Shown piece by piece: positions 44,037-56,180 of a DNA stretch of 64,000 nucleotides. This DNA is from Asterella californica (Eukaryota; Streptophyta; Marchantiopsida; Marchantiales; Aytoniaceae), in contig JAYKYS010000012.1 in NCBI GenBank assembly GCA_036924285.1, positions 7,688,001-7,752,000 of the forward strand, in the 5' to 3' direction. Position numbers and translations under genes: made by a program. Under the pieces are notes generated by a model that saw only the letters and a list, made by a program, of their open reading frames with translations, searched no databases and was not told the origin of the DNA. Position 1 is the first letter of the stretch. Each line of letters begins with the position of its first letter.

Positions 44037-45389
44037 TGGTAGCCAAGGGCTACGCACAGCAACATGGAGTAGATTTTGAGGAGACCTTTGCTCCAGTTGC
44101 GAAGATGGTGACTAATCGAACCGCAGTTGCAGTTGCAACTCAGAAAGGTTGGAAGATGCACCAAATGGACTTCAAGAACGCCTTCCTCAACGGCGACCTT
44201 GAGGAGGAGGTCTACATGCAGCAACCTCCCGGTTATGAGGATCCTAAGTTCCCTTCCCGTGTATGTAAGTTACGGAAGGCTCTCTATGGTCTGAAACATG
44301 CACCAAGAGCGTGGAATGTAAAGATCAATTCTTACTTGCAGTCTCTTGATTTCCATCTTTGTAGTTCAGACTCTACCTTGTATTCATTGAGAATACGAGA
44401 TCGGATTGTTGTGATCACCATCTATGTTGATGACTTGATCATCACCGGTAACTTTGAGGAGTTTATTTCCCAGATCAAGGATCACTTGAAATCTGAGTTC
44501 GAGGTGAGGGACTTAGGAGAACTCAATTACTTCCTTGATGTGGAGTTCATTAGAGATGGGAAGGATGTTTGACTTGTACATCGACAGAGCTAGATGCATG
44601 CTAGAGCATGCTAGAGAGATTTGGTATGCTTGACTACAAACCCTCTGCTACGCCATTAGAGCAAGGAGTAAAGCTAGGAGCAGAGGATGGTGAGTTATTG
44701 GATGATCCACGCATGTACAAACAGATGGTTGGGAGTCTTATCTATTTGATCATCACCAGATCAGACTTGAGCTCTGCCGTCGGTTTGATCAGTCAGTTCA
44801 TGCAGTCATCACGGAGATCACTTTTGGAGATTGTCAAACGGATCCTCCGCTACGTGAGGTTCTCAGTGCAATACGGACTTCACTATCGATACGGTGGACC
44901 ATTGTTGTTACATGGCTACACAGATGCTGATTGGGCAGGAAGTGCCGACAAGAGATCCACGTCAGGTTACGCTTTTGGACTTGGAAGCGCTGCTATAAGC
45001 TGAGCTTCTAAGAAGCAACCCACAGTTGCTTTGTCGTCCACGGAAGCAGAGTACCGAGGAGCAATGAACGCAACATGCGAATCGATTTGGCTTCGATGTC
45101 TGCTATCTGATATTGGTGTGGAGTGTATAGATCCTGTTGTTGTATATACAGACAACATTAGCAACATGAAGTTAGCTAGTAATCATGTTTTCAATGCTAG
45201 GACGAAGCACATTGAGGTGCACTATTATTTCATTAGAGAGAAAGTCCTTGCAGGAGAGATTGAGCTCAGTTATGTGAGCCTAGGAGATCAGGTTGCCGAT
45301 ATCTTCATTAAGGCATTGCGTAGAGATAAGTTTGATGCTTTCAGACATTGTCTAGGAGTACAGGATGTAGAGATGAGCTTGAAAGGAAG
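44037..45389 (+). pseudogene. Copia RT-RNase H, right of nested element
   Basis: Starts in RT motif VAKGYAQ immediately after the nested insertion. It shows HQMDFKNAFLNGDLEEEVYM, YGLKHAPRAW and an intact YVDD box (ITIYVDDLIITG near 44420-44450). A stop at 44570 and a short disturbed stretch precede 44608-45003 (DYKPSATPLEQG, GSLIYL, GYTDADWAGSADKRSTSGYAF). A TGA at 45001 replaces the usual Trp. RNase H continues to about 45350 (SSTEAEYRGA, VYTDN, RTKHIEVHYYFIRE). The 3' LTR follows at 45390. Confidence 0.93.
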
Positions 45390-45616
45390 TGTTGATATAG
45401 TCCCAAGCTCTAGTAGATCGACGGCTGCTATCAATCAGAGTGGTTAGGGTTGTTACAGTTAGTTAGAGGGCTAACCCACCATTAGGGTTTCCCTTGTACT
45501 CACCTCCACTATATATACAGAGAGAGGCAAAGCCTCTCTCATCTCATTCTTATTTTACTTTCTTGTCTACTCGCTCTCTCTTCTTGGAGTGTCCTCGAAG
45601 TATCGATCTTTCTACA
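45390..45616 (+). repeat. Copia 3' LTR
   Basis: 227 bp, preceded by the purine-rich GAAAGGAAG and followed by ATGTT (45617-45621). TATA box near 45510-45517 and hairpin 45520-45540 as in the 5' LTR. Confidence 0.95.
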
Positions 45617-45669
45617 ATGTTTAGTATTTTTGGTGTTGTGGACTTTTTTTAACCCTTCTTTCTAAGAAA

Positions 45670-45900
45670 CATATAGTTTAGAGCGAAACATGTTGTTTCG
45701 CTCTAAAACTTGATGAAACATCTTGTTTCACTGAAGAACTGAACGACACTAAGCAATAGTGACATACCTTGTTTCTTTCTTGTTCACTGTGAAACAAGAC
45801 ATTTTGCTCAGAAACTTAACGCTATCATTGTGTTTCGCTCATAATGTAGCGGAACGTTTTGTTTTGCTTGTTATGTTTGCAAAACAGTCTTTATCATTTT
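45670..45900. repeat. Palindrome array, right part
   Basis: It continues the GAGCGAAACA / TGTTTCGCTC motif family of 22280-22880. The best unit has perfect 14-bp arms with a 3-nt spacer at 45677-45707 (TTTAGAGCGAAACA, TGT, TGTTTCGCTCTAAA). Confidence 0.6.
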
Positions 45901-45904
45901 GTAT

Positions 45905-47589
45905 TATAACTTTTATTTTAATTTTCTATCAAGTATGGAGAGTGTGTGCTCAAGACATGTGTTTCAAGTATAAGACGATTCGAGAAACAGCATTCGGGAT
46001 GTATGCTTCATGAGAACTTAGACATTATTGCCTGGATTTGAAAGATTCACAAGAAGATTTATTCAACTTTTTATAGTGTGTTTTGTTTTGGTTTTATGAT
46101 ACAATCATGCATCATTCAGGTTCTACGGTTGGTAGGTTGCTCACGATTGACAAGGATGGACAAAGAGTACGTCTTTTTGGGATAAGAGATGTCATTCTTT
46201 GACTAGTCAATAGTTCTATTATGTTAGAACATATAGATGTTTTTATAGTATATGGTGTGGAGATTTTGTTGTTTGACTTTTTTGGACTTTCTTCGTTTTG
46301 TGGTCTTCTATTGTCGTGCGTTGTTATCCTTCCATAGTATGAGATCTTCCAACAAGGAAACTCGATCTCATGTCGTGTTGACTAAGGACGGATGAAATTG
46401 CTCATAAGTTATTGCTCGTTCGCTTACATGGTGTGGATGTGATATGATCCAAGATGAGTCTAGACTGCTTGGTCCTATATGAGATCCTCTTTTTGCAGTG
46501 AGACATTGTTGAGCCTTACAAAAGTGATGATTCTTCATGCATGATGTATGCAAATGTTTTTACACAACAATACTCATATTCTAGGATCCACTTCTTTGGT
46601 AAGACAAATTTTTCAGGATCTACAAATGAAGCTTGCAAGAACAAAAATGAGCTATAATATGATTCGGAAGTCCTTCTAGCTAGAGACAAGCAAGAACAAT
46701 ATACGGATAGAAACTATGACTAAGAATCTTCTAGAATGGAGGCATCTCATATCTACAAGGACCTCAAAAGGAGGTAGGAGATATTGTGTCAAGTAGCAAA
46801 TCATCTTGTTATTGACATAACAATGCATAAGGAGAGACTCCATTCTATATATGTAGAACAAACTCCCCATCACAACGAGCATATTGTATGCAAAATTATA
46901 TTATCGAAGATGGGATGACTAAGGTCCAACTACTCAAGAAACCTTAGACAATAGAAGACCTGCCAAATCATGTCTTAAGGTCAACCAACTTGCTATCTAG
47001 TTAACTCGTCCTCTAGCCAAAGAAAAACTCTCTATCTTGGAATATATGCAGAAGCACTCAACAAGCTTTGAACAAAGTAAGAAAGTAGGAAAATGTGATA
47101 TACATCTTTATAAAGATATCTATGACCTCTTGTGAAGCATAAAGATAGCTGATATATAAGTTGATCGTAGTCCAACGACCTTGCTCTAACAAATGCATCT
47201 CTATGAAGGAAGAGACAAACTCAAGCAAACAAAAAGATGTGTCCAAAACTATGATGTCATCAGAGAGGTGGAAGATCCCTCCGAGATGATGAAAGAGAAA
47301 TCTAACCAAAAAGACAACAAGTCAACACTTGGTCACTCTAACAACAAAATTTCCATAGTGAACCTTTACTATTGTAGATAGTTTTACATCACATTTAGAC
47401 TTGGCCATAAACAAACGATAATTTTAGCGATGTTTTCTAATTCAAATTTACCTCTTAACAGAGATCATAAAGGTCGTTTAAGCAGTAGAGAACAGCCATT
47501 GTTCTAATTTTACCTCGTCTGTTCAGTTCATTACTCTCCGTCACAATTGCACATATCTGGAGTTATTCGAGGAGTTGAGAGAGAAGTGC
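45905..47589. other. Decayed repeat-like DNA, no gene recognised
   Basis: AT-rich with many short open frames and no recognised domain. Probably old transposon sequence. Confidence 0.4.
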
Positions 47590-48739
47590 TCATCATGTCT
47601 ATCATGTTGAGAAGAGTTTTGATTTTGAAAGTGAAGGTGTTGGTGTTCACGACATGGCATATAAGAATAGTGCAACAATGAAGAAACTAACGGCGAAACG
47701 ATTTAAGATGTGTGAGGTAGATTACAAGAAGATTGCAGAGTATTTAGAAGATTCGGATAACTTTGCTACACTTCATGGATCTGGCAAAAAAACAAAGATT
47801 GGCTAGAAGATTGTTTAAAAATGATAGATTTTGCTATTATCACATTACATTTGACAAGACTTGGATTTCCTCTCATGATAAGAGTGATCATGCAGAAGAA
47901 ATATGAGAGATATTTAGATAATTATAACAAAGTACACAAGTTCTTAGACGGTACAAGGATTGACTTACTGATTCAGAAATTCAATCAAGGATGATTCTAT
48001 AGCAGAAGTTGAATACAAAATGTCCTTTATTTTAGATGATGTATAATATGTAAAGCAGTAGAGCTAACATATAACCAGCAGTGACTTGTAGTGTCAAGTT
48101 GAATGATGACTTTCTTTCTTCTGAAGTATATTAATCGAAGACGATGATACAAAAATTGCTCAGATTTATCTCAATGTTGGACATGGATTTTATGACTAAA
48201 GTACAAGATTCGCAAATGACTACCGAAGAAACTTCTGAACATAATGATATGGTTCATCAAACCAAAGAACCTGTAGTTGAAGAAAATGATCACGTCGATG
48301 GAATAGCAACATCACCTCCAATGAGTTCAGCGGCCGAGAGTGTTCATGACATTCCGGTTCTACTCAAGGAATGTAATGGAGAGTAGAAGTAGAAGGAGGA
48401 CCGAAGAAAGTATCTTCTATTGAACTATCCTCTTCTGAGAGAGGTAAATCCAAGAAGCAGATGCAAGGGCCGAGTAATTCATTTGGCGATCATGGCAAAG
48501 ACAACAATTTGTTAGGAGCTTATCAAGATAACATGAAGCATAAGGTAGATTTTTATCATGGTTTACTCGAGTCTCGAGAGAAACGTGAATTAGTGCAAGT
48601 ATGAGAGCAAAAACATCACAGAGAGATTGTTGAGGTTGTCAAGATAATCAAACATGTTGAAGAAACCAAACGTGCCACAATAGAGAAACAAGCATTATTG
48701 TTAGCTGACTTGTCTAGATCAAGTCGATCATTAGAATAA
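47590..48739 (+). pseudogene. Relic of a transposon-type SANT-like ORF, copy 2
   Basis: The broken translation contains DYKKIAEYLEDSDNFATLHG followed by KKTKIG (about 47720-47805), clearly related to the relic at 17980-18264. It continues with a charged region and a coiled-coil-like C-terminal part (YHGLLESREKRELVQV, REIVEVVKIIKHVEE near 48545-48670). Stops and frameshifts abound. The longest open piece is 48144-48386. Confidence 0.45.
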
Positions 48740-50379
48740 ATCAGAGAAATATATATGATGTTCTCTTTCCTTACAATGAATAGAATAGACTGCTAACATA
48801 CTTGAACAACACACTTGTTCAATATACTTTTTGAATGAACATATAGAAAGCACATGATTATAAGAAAACACATTTGTATGACCAACAGTGACTGTCTAAG
48901 GAGAGAAGATCTCTGAATGAATGTGGATTTTTCAATCTCGAGCTATTTCTTATAAAAGTTTTTACTACCTTCTTCTTGCTCATTTCCTCTAGCTTGTCCT
49001 TCTCCTCTCCCTCTTCTTCTTCTCTCCTCCCTCTCTTCTCCTTCTTCTCTTTCTCTTTACAGTTAGTGGGTTTTCAAGAACCCAAGGTGGACGATGGAGG
49101 TGGTTCGAGGATTATAGCAAAGAGAGTGTGAGGAGATCATCAAGCAGGAGTGGGTCATTTCAATTGTGTATCGAGATGGGTAATTCATGCTTCGAAAGTT
49201 TTTGTTTGAATGCAATGTGAATTGTGGATTGGAGTGTAGTCTGATGCTCCATATCAAAGTGGAACTTGTTTCTCTCTAATATGCTAATTCTAGTGTAGAG
49301 ACAGAATGCTGAAAATGACATCACATATGAAAATTTGTCATCACAAACAATAATATCACCAAGGAAGTCACAGTGCTTGGTCAGAAAATTAGACTATAAC
49401 TTGGTCTAGTTCGTGCTATTTCTTTGTTACTTCAAGGTGGTGCTGGTCTATCCAAGCAGTCCACTATTGCATATTGGTTTCCAAAATATGATGCCCACAA
49501 CAAGTGTTATTATGTAAAGAGTTGTACGAGGATATTGTGATAATTGATATTTCAGTTGATCAATTATTTTCTACTAGCACGATAGAGACCAAAGGAGGTC
49601 ATGAGTGTCTTTTGCTTCTATGTGAAGTCAAAAGTGGATGATGATGCTATTGTATACTTGGATTAGGTCGAATTCATTATGGAGAAGATAGAAAAAGAAG
49701 TACTGAACTTGCAAAGAGCATTTAGATGATGAGCCAATCTACATATCATCATGTTTGCCAACTTGTTGATATCTCTAGATATCATACCACAAGAGCACGA
49801 CAATGAATCATCTGCATCCGCTCATAAGGTAGTTCTATCTCCTTCTTCATGTGAGTGAACGCTATTACTTGTACATTTTTGTGGAATTTATATGTTGCAA
49901 TTAGATGCACATTATCTAGATCTTGACATGTAATTACTGATATTGTTATTAATGTATGAGAAGTTGTTGGTGTATCGATCGAGCAACAACAATCTGCTGA
50001 TGATTCTGACGAAGAGATCACACGTAAGTGTGAAGAAGATGCAGTTGTTGTATGGAACTTATTTGGTCAATGATCTCCAAGATCAAGGAAATGAATCTGA
50101 AGACCTTTAGCGTTCATGCGGTCCAAGCATGATGTGTTGGTTAGAACAACAAACAACAATAAAGACTCTTGAGTTGCAGATTTTGACCGAGGAGGAAAAT
50201 GTCATTTCATTTCTAGTGGTTGAGTTAGAGATGAAAAGCACTGACTTGAAAGACATTGGAGGCATTGTCGGTTTAGCTTACACGTTGTCGCGTCATGGAT
50301 TAGCTCGTACTTGAAAATCATATTTTGGAGTTCTATATTTTCACTCCACAGACATTCATGAAGAGAAATTAATGACTTT
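48740..50379. other. Decayed repeat-like DNA with a pyrimidine-rich tract
   Basis: 48978-49055 is CT-rich. Broken open frames occur at 49380-50320 but have no recognised family. Confidence 0.4.
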
Positions 50380-51795
50380 TTGATCTATTTTGGATCTCGA
50401 CTTTCATTGCACCAAGTGGTAGAGCTCGTTGTTAGGTTCTCAAAGGCACTTCATTTGTTTCATTTGGACGCTTAATGATATGTGTTTTGAAAGATGAGAA
50501 AATCAAGCTATGTTTTAGCTTACCGATGTTGATTGGATATTTGCAATTGCTGGTGCTATACTAAGGGCACAAAAGGGTTGCTTGGGTATTATTTGGACAA
50601 AACTCACGTATTATGAACTGACATAAAGGGTCAGATTAAGAGATTAGCTTGTATCTGTAACTTGTCGACAGATGGTCTGGAAGATTGGGAGGTCTAATGC
50701 AAGCGCGCAAGACATCATTAGATTCAGATCCGTGTAGGCTGTGCACTTGTTAAGACGGTTCTGAAGAGGAAGATCGTAGTGTGTGTTCTGGGAGAAATTG
50801 AGACGAAAGGAAGAGAATATTGAGTGCTTGAGTGACATGCGAAGAAGAGTTGGACCCTCTGGACGTTATGAAGTCCAAACTTGTTGTCCTTGGATCCATC
50901 AGAATCAAAACATTGATTTCTTCATGAAATTGAAGATGATACAAAGTTTCATTGGATGATTGGAGAGTTATGGATGAAATTGACTCACAGAGAAGTACTT
51001 ACGTCAATTTCCATTCACTTGTGACGTAAAGTTGAATTGTTATTGACGACTAGTGAGCCAAGCTCTTCATTCTTGGTGCCGACATGATCAAAGAGTCTTT
51101 ATCTATGTGTAGGAGAAGATCGTATGTGGATTAGATTGTTGGTTGGGGTGTGATGAGCGAGTTTGAGCAGTAGAGAGTCGATTTACGTCTATTTTTTACT
51201 TCTCGTGGTCAAATTTCTTGCGTGGTTTTGCGAAAGGAACTCCAAACGGTTTGTCTGGAGTCTAGTTGGGATCAAGGTAATAAGATCTACTTATCAGGGA
51301 AAGATGGATCATAGATCAAGCTATTCGTTTGAGCGGTGTGTGGATTTATGTCATAGGAAGAAGGTTTTCGATTCACTTACGACCAAAAACTGTTCATATC
51401 TTGGGTGTTGAGTGACGGATCTGAAGGTTGTTGGAGCCAACAGAGTCAAGAAAGAATACTCTATCGACATCTGAAGATCGTTCGACGAAAAAAGAAAGTT
51501 CTCAGATAGATCTTCTTTGGTTCCTGCTACGATTTTTTCTTTTTGGATTTGTTAGAGTTCAAGTTGGTTATGTACGGCTTGTGATAGCTAGTTTTAGCTA
51601 AGGTTTGGATCTAGATTTGAATCATGCGATACTAGTGCAAAGATTTTTGTTAGCAAAGAGGTGTTTCTCTTGCTTTGAGCTACCCTTTGGTTCTCTTAGT
51701 TGTTTCTCTCCTTCTTGTCTCTGATCATCACAGGATATCTACACCGCCAAGAACCTCACATTTTCCTAGACAATCTCCAAGCAAAATCTGATTCT
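50380..51795 (+). repeat. Relic of the PHD-gypsy leader
   Basis: It is collinear with 29355-30780 plus 39640-39735. One diverged unit of the 157-bp repeat (about 50380-50520) is followed by GCAAGCGCGCAAG, TTGTTGTCCTTGGATCCATC, GAGCCAAGCTCTTCATTCTTGG and GTTTCTCTTGCTTTGAGCTAC. It lacks the young gypsy insertion, which confirms that 30838-39597 is a later addition. There is no coding part. Confidence 0.7.
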
Positions 51796-51799
51796 GAAA

Positions 51800-54700
51800 T
51801 TCCGATGTTCATTTCTAAAATATCTCCGATATCTTTAGCAATTTGTCTCTTTTTTGTCAACGTATGCATGATGGAACTATCAGAAAAACCTATGTCATCG
51901 TGAAGAAAAATAGCAACATGCATATTGAAAAGAACATCCATCCGTCTGAACAGTACTCCACGTGCAGAAAACACATCATTAAAAAATGACCATCGAGGTT
52001 ATGACAAAGAAACAACAGCCCTCGTGTCGAGAACAAAACATTCAAAATTGACTGTCGAGGTCTCTTTGAGATTGTTCCCATGATCAAGTTCTCGTGGTAT
52101 TTGAATTTTGATGAAAGCACAATTTATTACTGGACCATGTTATTGTCTCATATTACAAGAGTTGGAACATTATGTATCTTACATTCGAAGACGAGAATAT
52201 TTTACCTATCACCTCTGAAGTTGCTATGTAATATTTACTTCCGGACCCGCTACATATTATGCGTAGATCGCTGTAAAGTCGTAAAGCATGGGTTGAGTGG
52301 TCCTATTATTCCTTTTGTGTTTAGCTTTTCTCTGTCAATTTCTCGATGGTAAAGTGACAGAGAAGCTATCAACATAGTGCGGATCCTATAGATCATGTCT
52401 GGAGAGTGTTTCTTGAAACAACCGAGTGAAAGTTTTTTTTTGATTATGTCTTAAAATATATATTTCTTAGACCATCATAATGTCAAGTGATCACACTCGA
52501 TGTTTAAGTACATGTGTCATCAAGATAGTCGTTAGAATTTTTATCTCAACGATCAGATCTTTTAGCATGCATAAAAAATCCTAAGTCGATCTAAATCCAA
52601 TGATGCAAAAACTATCATCTATACTATTCTGCTATGGAGTAACATGTCTTCAAAATCTCAACAAAAATGTCAAAAACACCCAAAACACATCTTCTACTGA
52701 ATCCAATACTCTCTCTTCGTAGGTCAAATTATGATGACTAATATATGCATCACATATAGTTGTGATTTGGAAAACACCTAACTTTTGTTATTCAAAGAAA
52801 GAAATAATAAGTCATGATTTTTTGTTATGTAAGCTTTTGCTTATCATGAGTAAAGAATACAAACACATATGAAGTCTCTATATGTGAGGATGATCCATCA
52901 TTGAGTCATGTTGATAATGAAATATATATATATATATGAATACATCTCTAGTAGTGTTGTTAATATTTACTCATGATAGTAATAAAATTGGAGATATATT
53001 TTATATTTTATTTCTATATAAAATGAGGAATTCAATCGTTATTTTAGTTATATGATTTACACTTCACTTGTTTTCTTCCCATCCTACGTTGACTTAGTTT
53101 AATAAGTTTGTACATTATCTGATTAATTTATGTGATATCTTTCATCTCTCATTCGTGAATTGTTATATCCGACGGACAAAGTCACAGTACAGCTGTACTA
53201 TTTAATATAGCATAACCAATAAATACTTAAAAAATCTTTTAGAATATTTTTGTAAAATCTAGAAAGTATTATGATAAAATCTTCAAGCGGTTAATTCTTT
53301 GACATTTTGCTTTCTGATCTTCTTTAGAAAGTCAGATGTAAAGTATGACCTACTCCGCCATTAAACTCCTCAATAAATAATCATATGCTTCGACCATAAA
53401 CTAACTCATCGAAGATTATTTAACAAAAGCTTTTTTTCAACTATAATACATGTTTATATTTGAGTAGATAATGTATACACTATGGAATTTCGTAAGTTGT
53501 ATCATTTTTTGATATGACTAAAAAGCATATAACACAAGAAAATGTTTTATCAGAGAGAGAAAAAGATTAATCTCCGTATCTCCGAGTCAAGTAATCTTGT
53601 TATTTGACACACATAACTGTAAATAATACACACTTTTTATTTTTATGATTGCTCGTTTGATCTTCACATTTTATAGTATTATGCAAAGTGTTTCATGATA
53701 TAATAGAGTGATAGATCTGTGAATGATCGATTAGTTCTAATTGTTGACTTCAGACCCAAGACTAATTCAACTTGGACTTAGGAGGATAAGTTAACTCTCA
53801 TGAACAAATGGCGACAACTTCCTTCTCTCCACTCTCAAAAACATAATATTACCTATTAATGTTTTCTTTGCAACTGTGAACTCTGCTTTTACTTTGACAT
53901 CAGCATTTTTTCTCGTTTATGCAAATGTATTGTTTCTGTCTCATGGACAAACACTTTTCATATTATTCACTGTTATTTCAGTTCCCTTTGGTTTAGCATA
54001 CAATTATGAATAGGAAGTATATACGAAATGAAGACCTCCTCGTCAATGGTGGAAAAATTTTACATAAACACATATTGACTTTTAAGGTTAACAGAGAACG
54101 AACATCGATCTGAATATACCGATGACATGACGCTGATTCACCAAAAAATCACATGACATTGTGTTATCCCATAGTGACCTCGGACACTCGCTAGAAGATA
54201 AAAATGAGGTAATATGGAAAGAGACGTCACATGGATGTTGTCTTGTAATTACCCTCCAATACTTGCTGCAAAACAAACTAGAAATAATAAGATAAAGTGT
54301 CAAAAAGCTTTCTTGTAATCTTCTGTTGAGGAAAAGGACATGCATGGAGGAGGAATTAGGAAGAAATAGATTATAATTCATGATCTAGCTACTCATCCAT
54401 TTCCTTCATAGATCAAACGTGATTGTCCGTCAACTAGCTGTTCCAACTATAATCACTTACCTAGAAATCTCAGCATGGCTTTTCAGGAAGTGCTTAATCT
54501 AGAAGTCATTCTTAGGCGATGGACAGACGTATGTATACCGTGGGATATAATATATTGTTCTTCTCTGTGCAAGTGTCAGGCTTTTCTTCAGCGAGCGTGG
54601 GAGTCCGTTCTTACGTTCTGGAATTTTCCTGGACATAATGTTTTCCATTCAAACCCTAAACCCTAATTATTCCCAACAGTAATGGCTAGTTGAGGTTACT

Positions 54701-54800
54701 TGATTCATCTGTTAATCTTTGGCCTTTTAGATGCCAGTCCTAGATACCAATATGTCCCGGTAAAAAGAGCAACCTGTAATTGAAGATATAAGGTACACTA
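51800..54800. other. AT-rich decayed DNA, no gene recognised
   Basis: Only short frames without domains are present. Contains a (TA)n tract at 52921-52937 and telo-box-like CCCTAAACCCTAA near 54654-54666. Confidence 0.45.
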
Positions 54801-54864
54801 ACAACCGGCAAGAGAAGAGAAAAGACTCTGGTTCACTTACTCGAAGATAAATGGTAATAAACAC

Positions 54865-56180
54865 ATGGCGGTTAGTTGCCCGGTATGTTTTGGTGCTCAT
54901 GTGCTTGACAGTAGGAAGGACTTCGTTTCCACGAGTGTAAGAGTAGAGAATGAATTTCCTAAAGGGGCGAGAGAATCAAGCCCATTATAATGCGTCGGGA
55001 GACACTGTGTTGAACTCGGTGTCACTAACGAAACCCTTGTCTGCTAACCTAGACCTGTGTACCCAGTTTGGATATGTGATGTAAGTCACAGTACATGGTC
55101 ACTGTTCGTAACTTGTTTCAGTATCTGAAATCGTTATTTCCTGCTCAAACTAGTACCGTGCAATTACTCGTTCTTGGGTAGCATGGGGCAACCAAATCCC
55201 ACTCGCCGTGTAAACGTAACTGATTCGATACATTGGAGGAATATATAGAGCGATGGCCTAAGGTTCGCTGTTTCTTTTTCTGGCCCAGCGACAGGCGGCC
55301 GGTGCCTGGAAGGGCTGACCACGGATGCGAACATTAACAGATCAGGAGTCGTATAGGGTTGCTCTCTGCTCAGCAAAATTTTTGTTATTCAACGACGGTC
55401 AAAGACCATCTCCATAGTCTAACATGCTTAGATATACATCACAGCAGAGAGCATCTTGTCGACATTAGTTCCGGCTCTAAACACAAACCTATATCGTCTG
55501 TAGGAATACAAGTTGGTCCTGAGGTCGAAAACTTAACTGGGAGAGTGATTGACTCAGGAACAACTATTTCGATCATGTGAGTCAGACAAACTGTGAAAAT
55601 TATGAATCTTCATCATCGTCAACACCCACAATCCTTCCCCAGATTCTAGTATGATGGACGTTCACAATGGAACCAGAAAACGATCCATCGGATACGACCC
55701 AGCTAAACTTCTAGTGATATCGACTTTCAAACTACCAGGGCATTAAAACGCGGGAAGACAGTAAGGGCGGAGTAATATCGAGGAAAACACTATCAAAACA
55801 GCATTTTCACCACATCTGCCGATCAAGACATGCTTGCTATCTTGGCTGGTAAAATGACAGCGGAAGCAAGCACACGAAGAAACCCGAGACTACTGAAGGA
55901 AGGAGGACCCTGACATCAAGATGTAAATCCTGAGTGAAGTATAGGCGAATGGACGAACGTGAGAGTGCCGGACACGATACAGAATCTGGAGTCCAGCAAC
56001 TGTCTGATCGGACTACGAACAACCCAGAAATTCTCAGTTACGTTCGCTCAAACTCCTCACATTCCTACGGGACCTCGAGGTATCAGCACACAAAATTACT
56101 GTAAGGATCGTAGTTACAACCCTATCACCGGAATGACTGAAGATCCCATGATACATGTGCCACCTCTGAAGAATTAAAAG
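54865..56180 (+). other. Possible exon cluster of an unidentified host gene
   Basis: GC content rises and several open stretches have good splice borders: an ATG frame MAVSCPVCFGAHVLDSRKDF near 54866 with a strong donor-like GTAAGA; 55373-55577 (acceptor CTCAG, donor GTGAGT, FCYSTTVKDHLHSLTCLDIH..); and 55959-56177 ending SYNPITGMTEDP..LKN. The frames do not join into one convincing protein by hand, and no family is recognised. Confidence 0.2.

Larger units (their letters stand above)
24425..45616 (+). mobile_element. Ty1/copia LTR retrotransposon, decayed, host of nested insertions
   Basis: The element is bounded by LTRs of 229 and 227 bp (TGTTGATATA...TTTCTACA) and a 5-bp duplication ATGTT. 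Its order is gag, protease, integrase, RT, RNase H, the Ty1/copia order. After removing the nested insertion it is about 5.4 kb. Its reading frame from 25315 to about 27860 is continuous except for in-frame stops. It is interrupted at 28204/44037, within the conserved RT motif YKARLVAKGY, by a Ty3/gypsy element. Confidence 0.95.
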
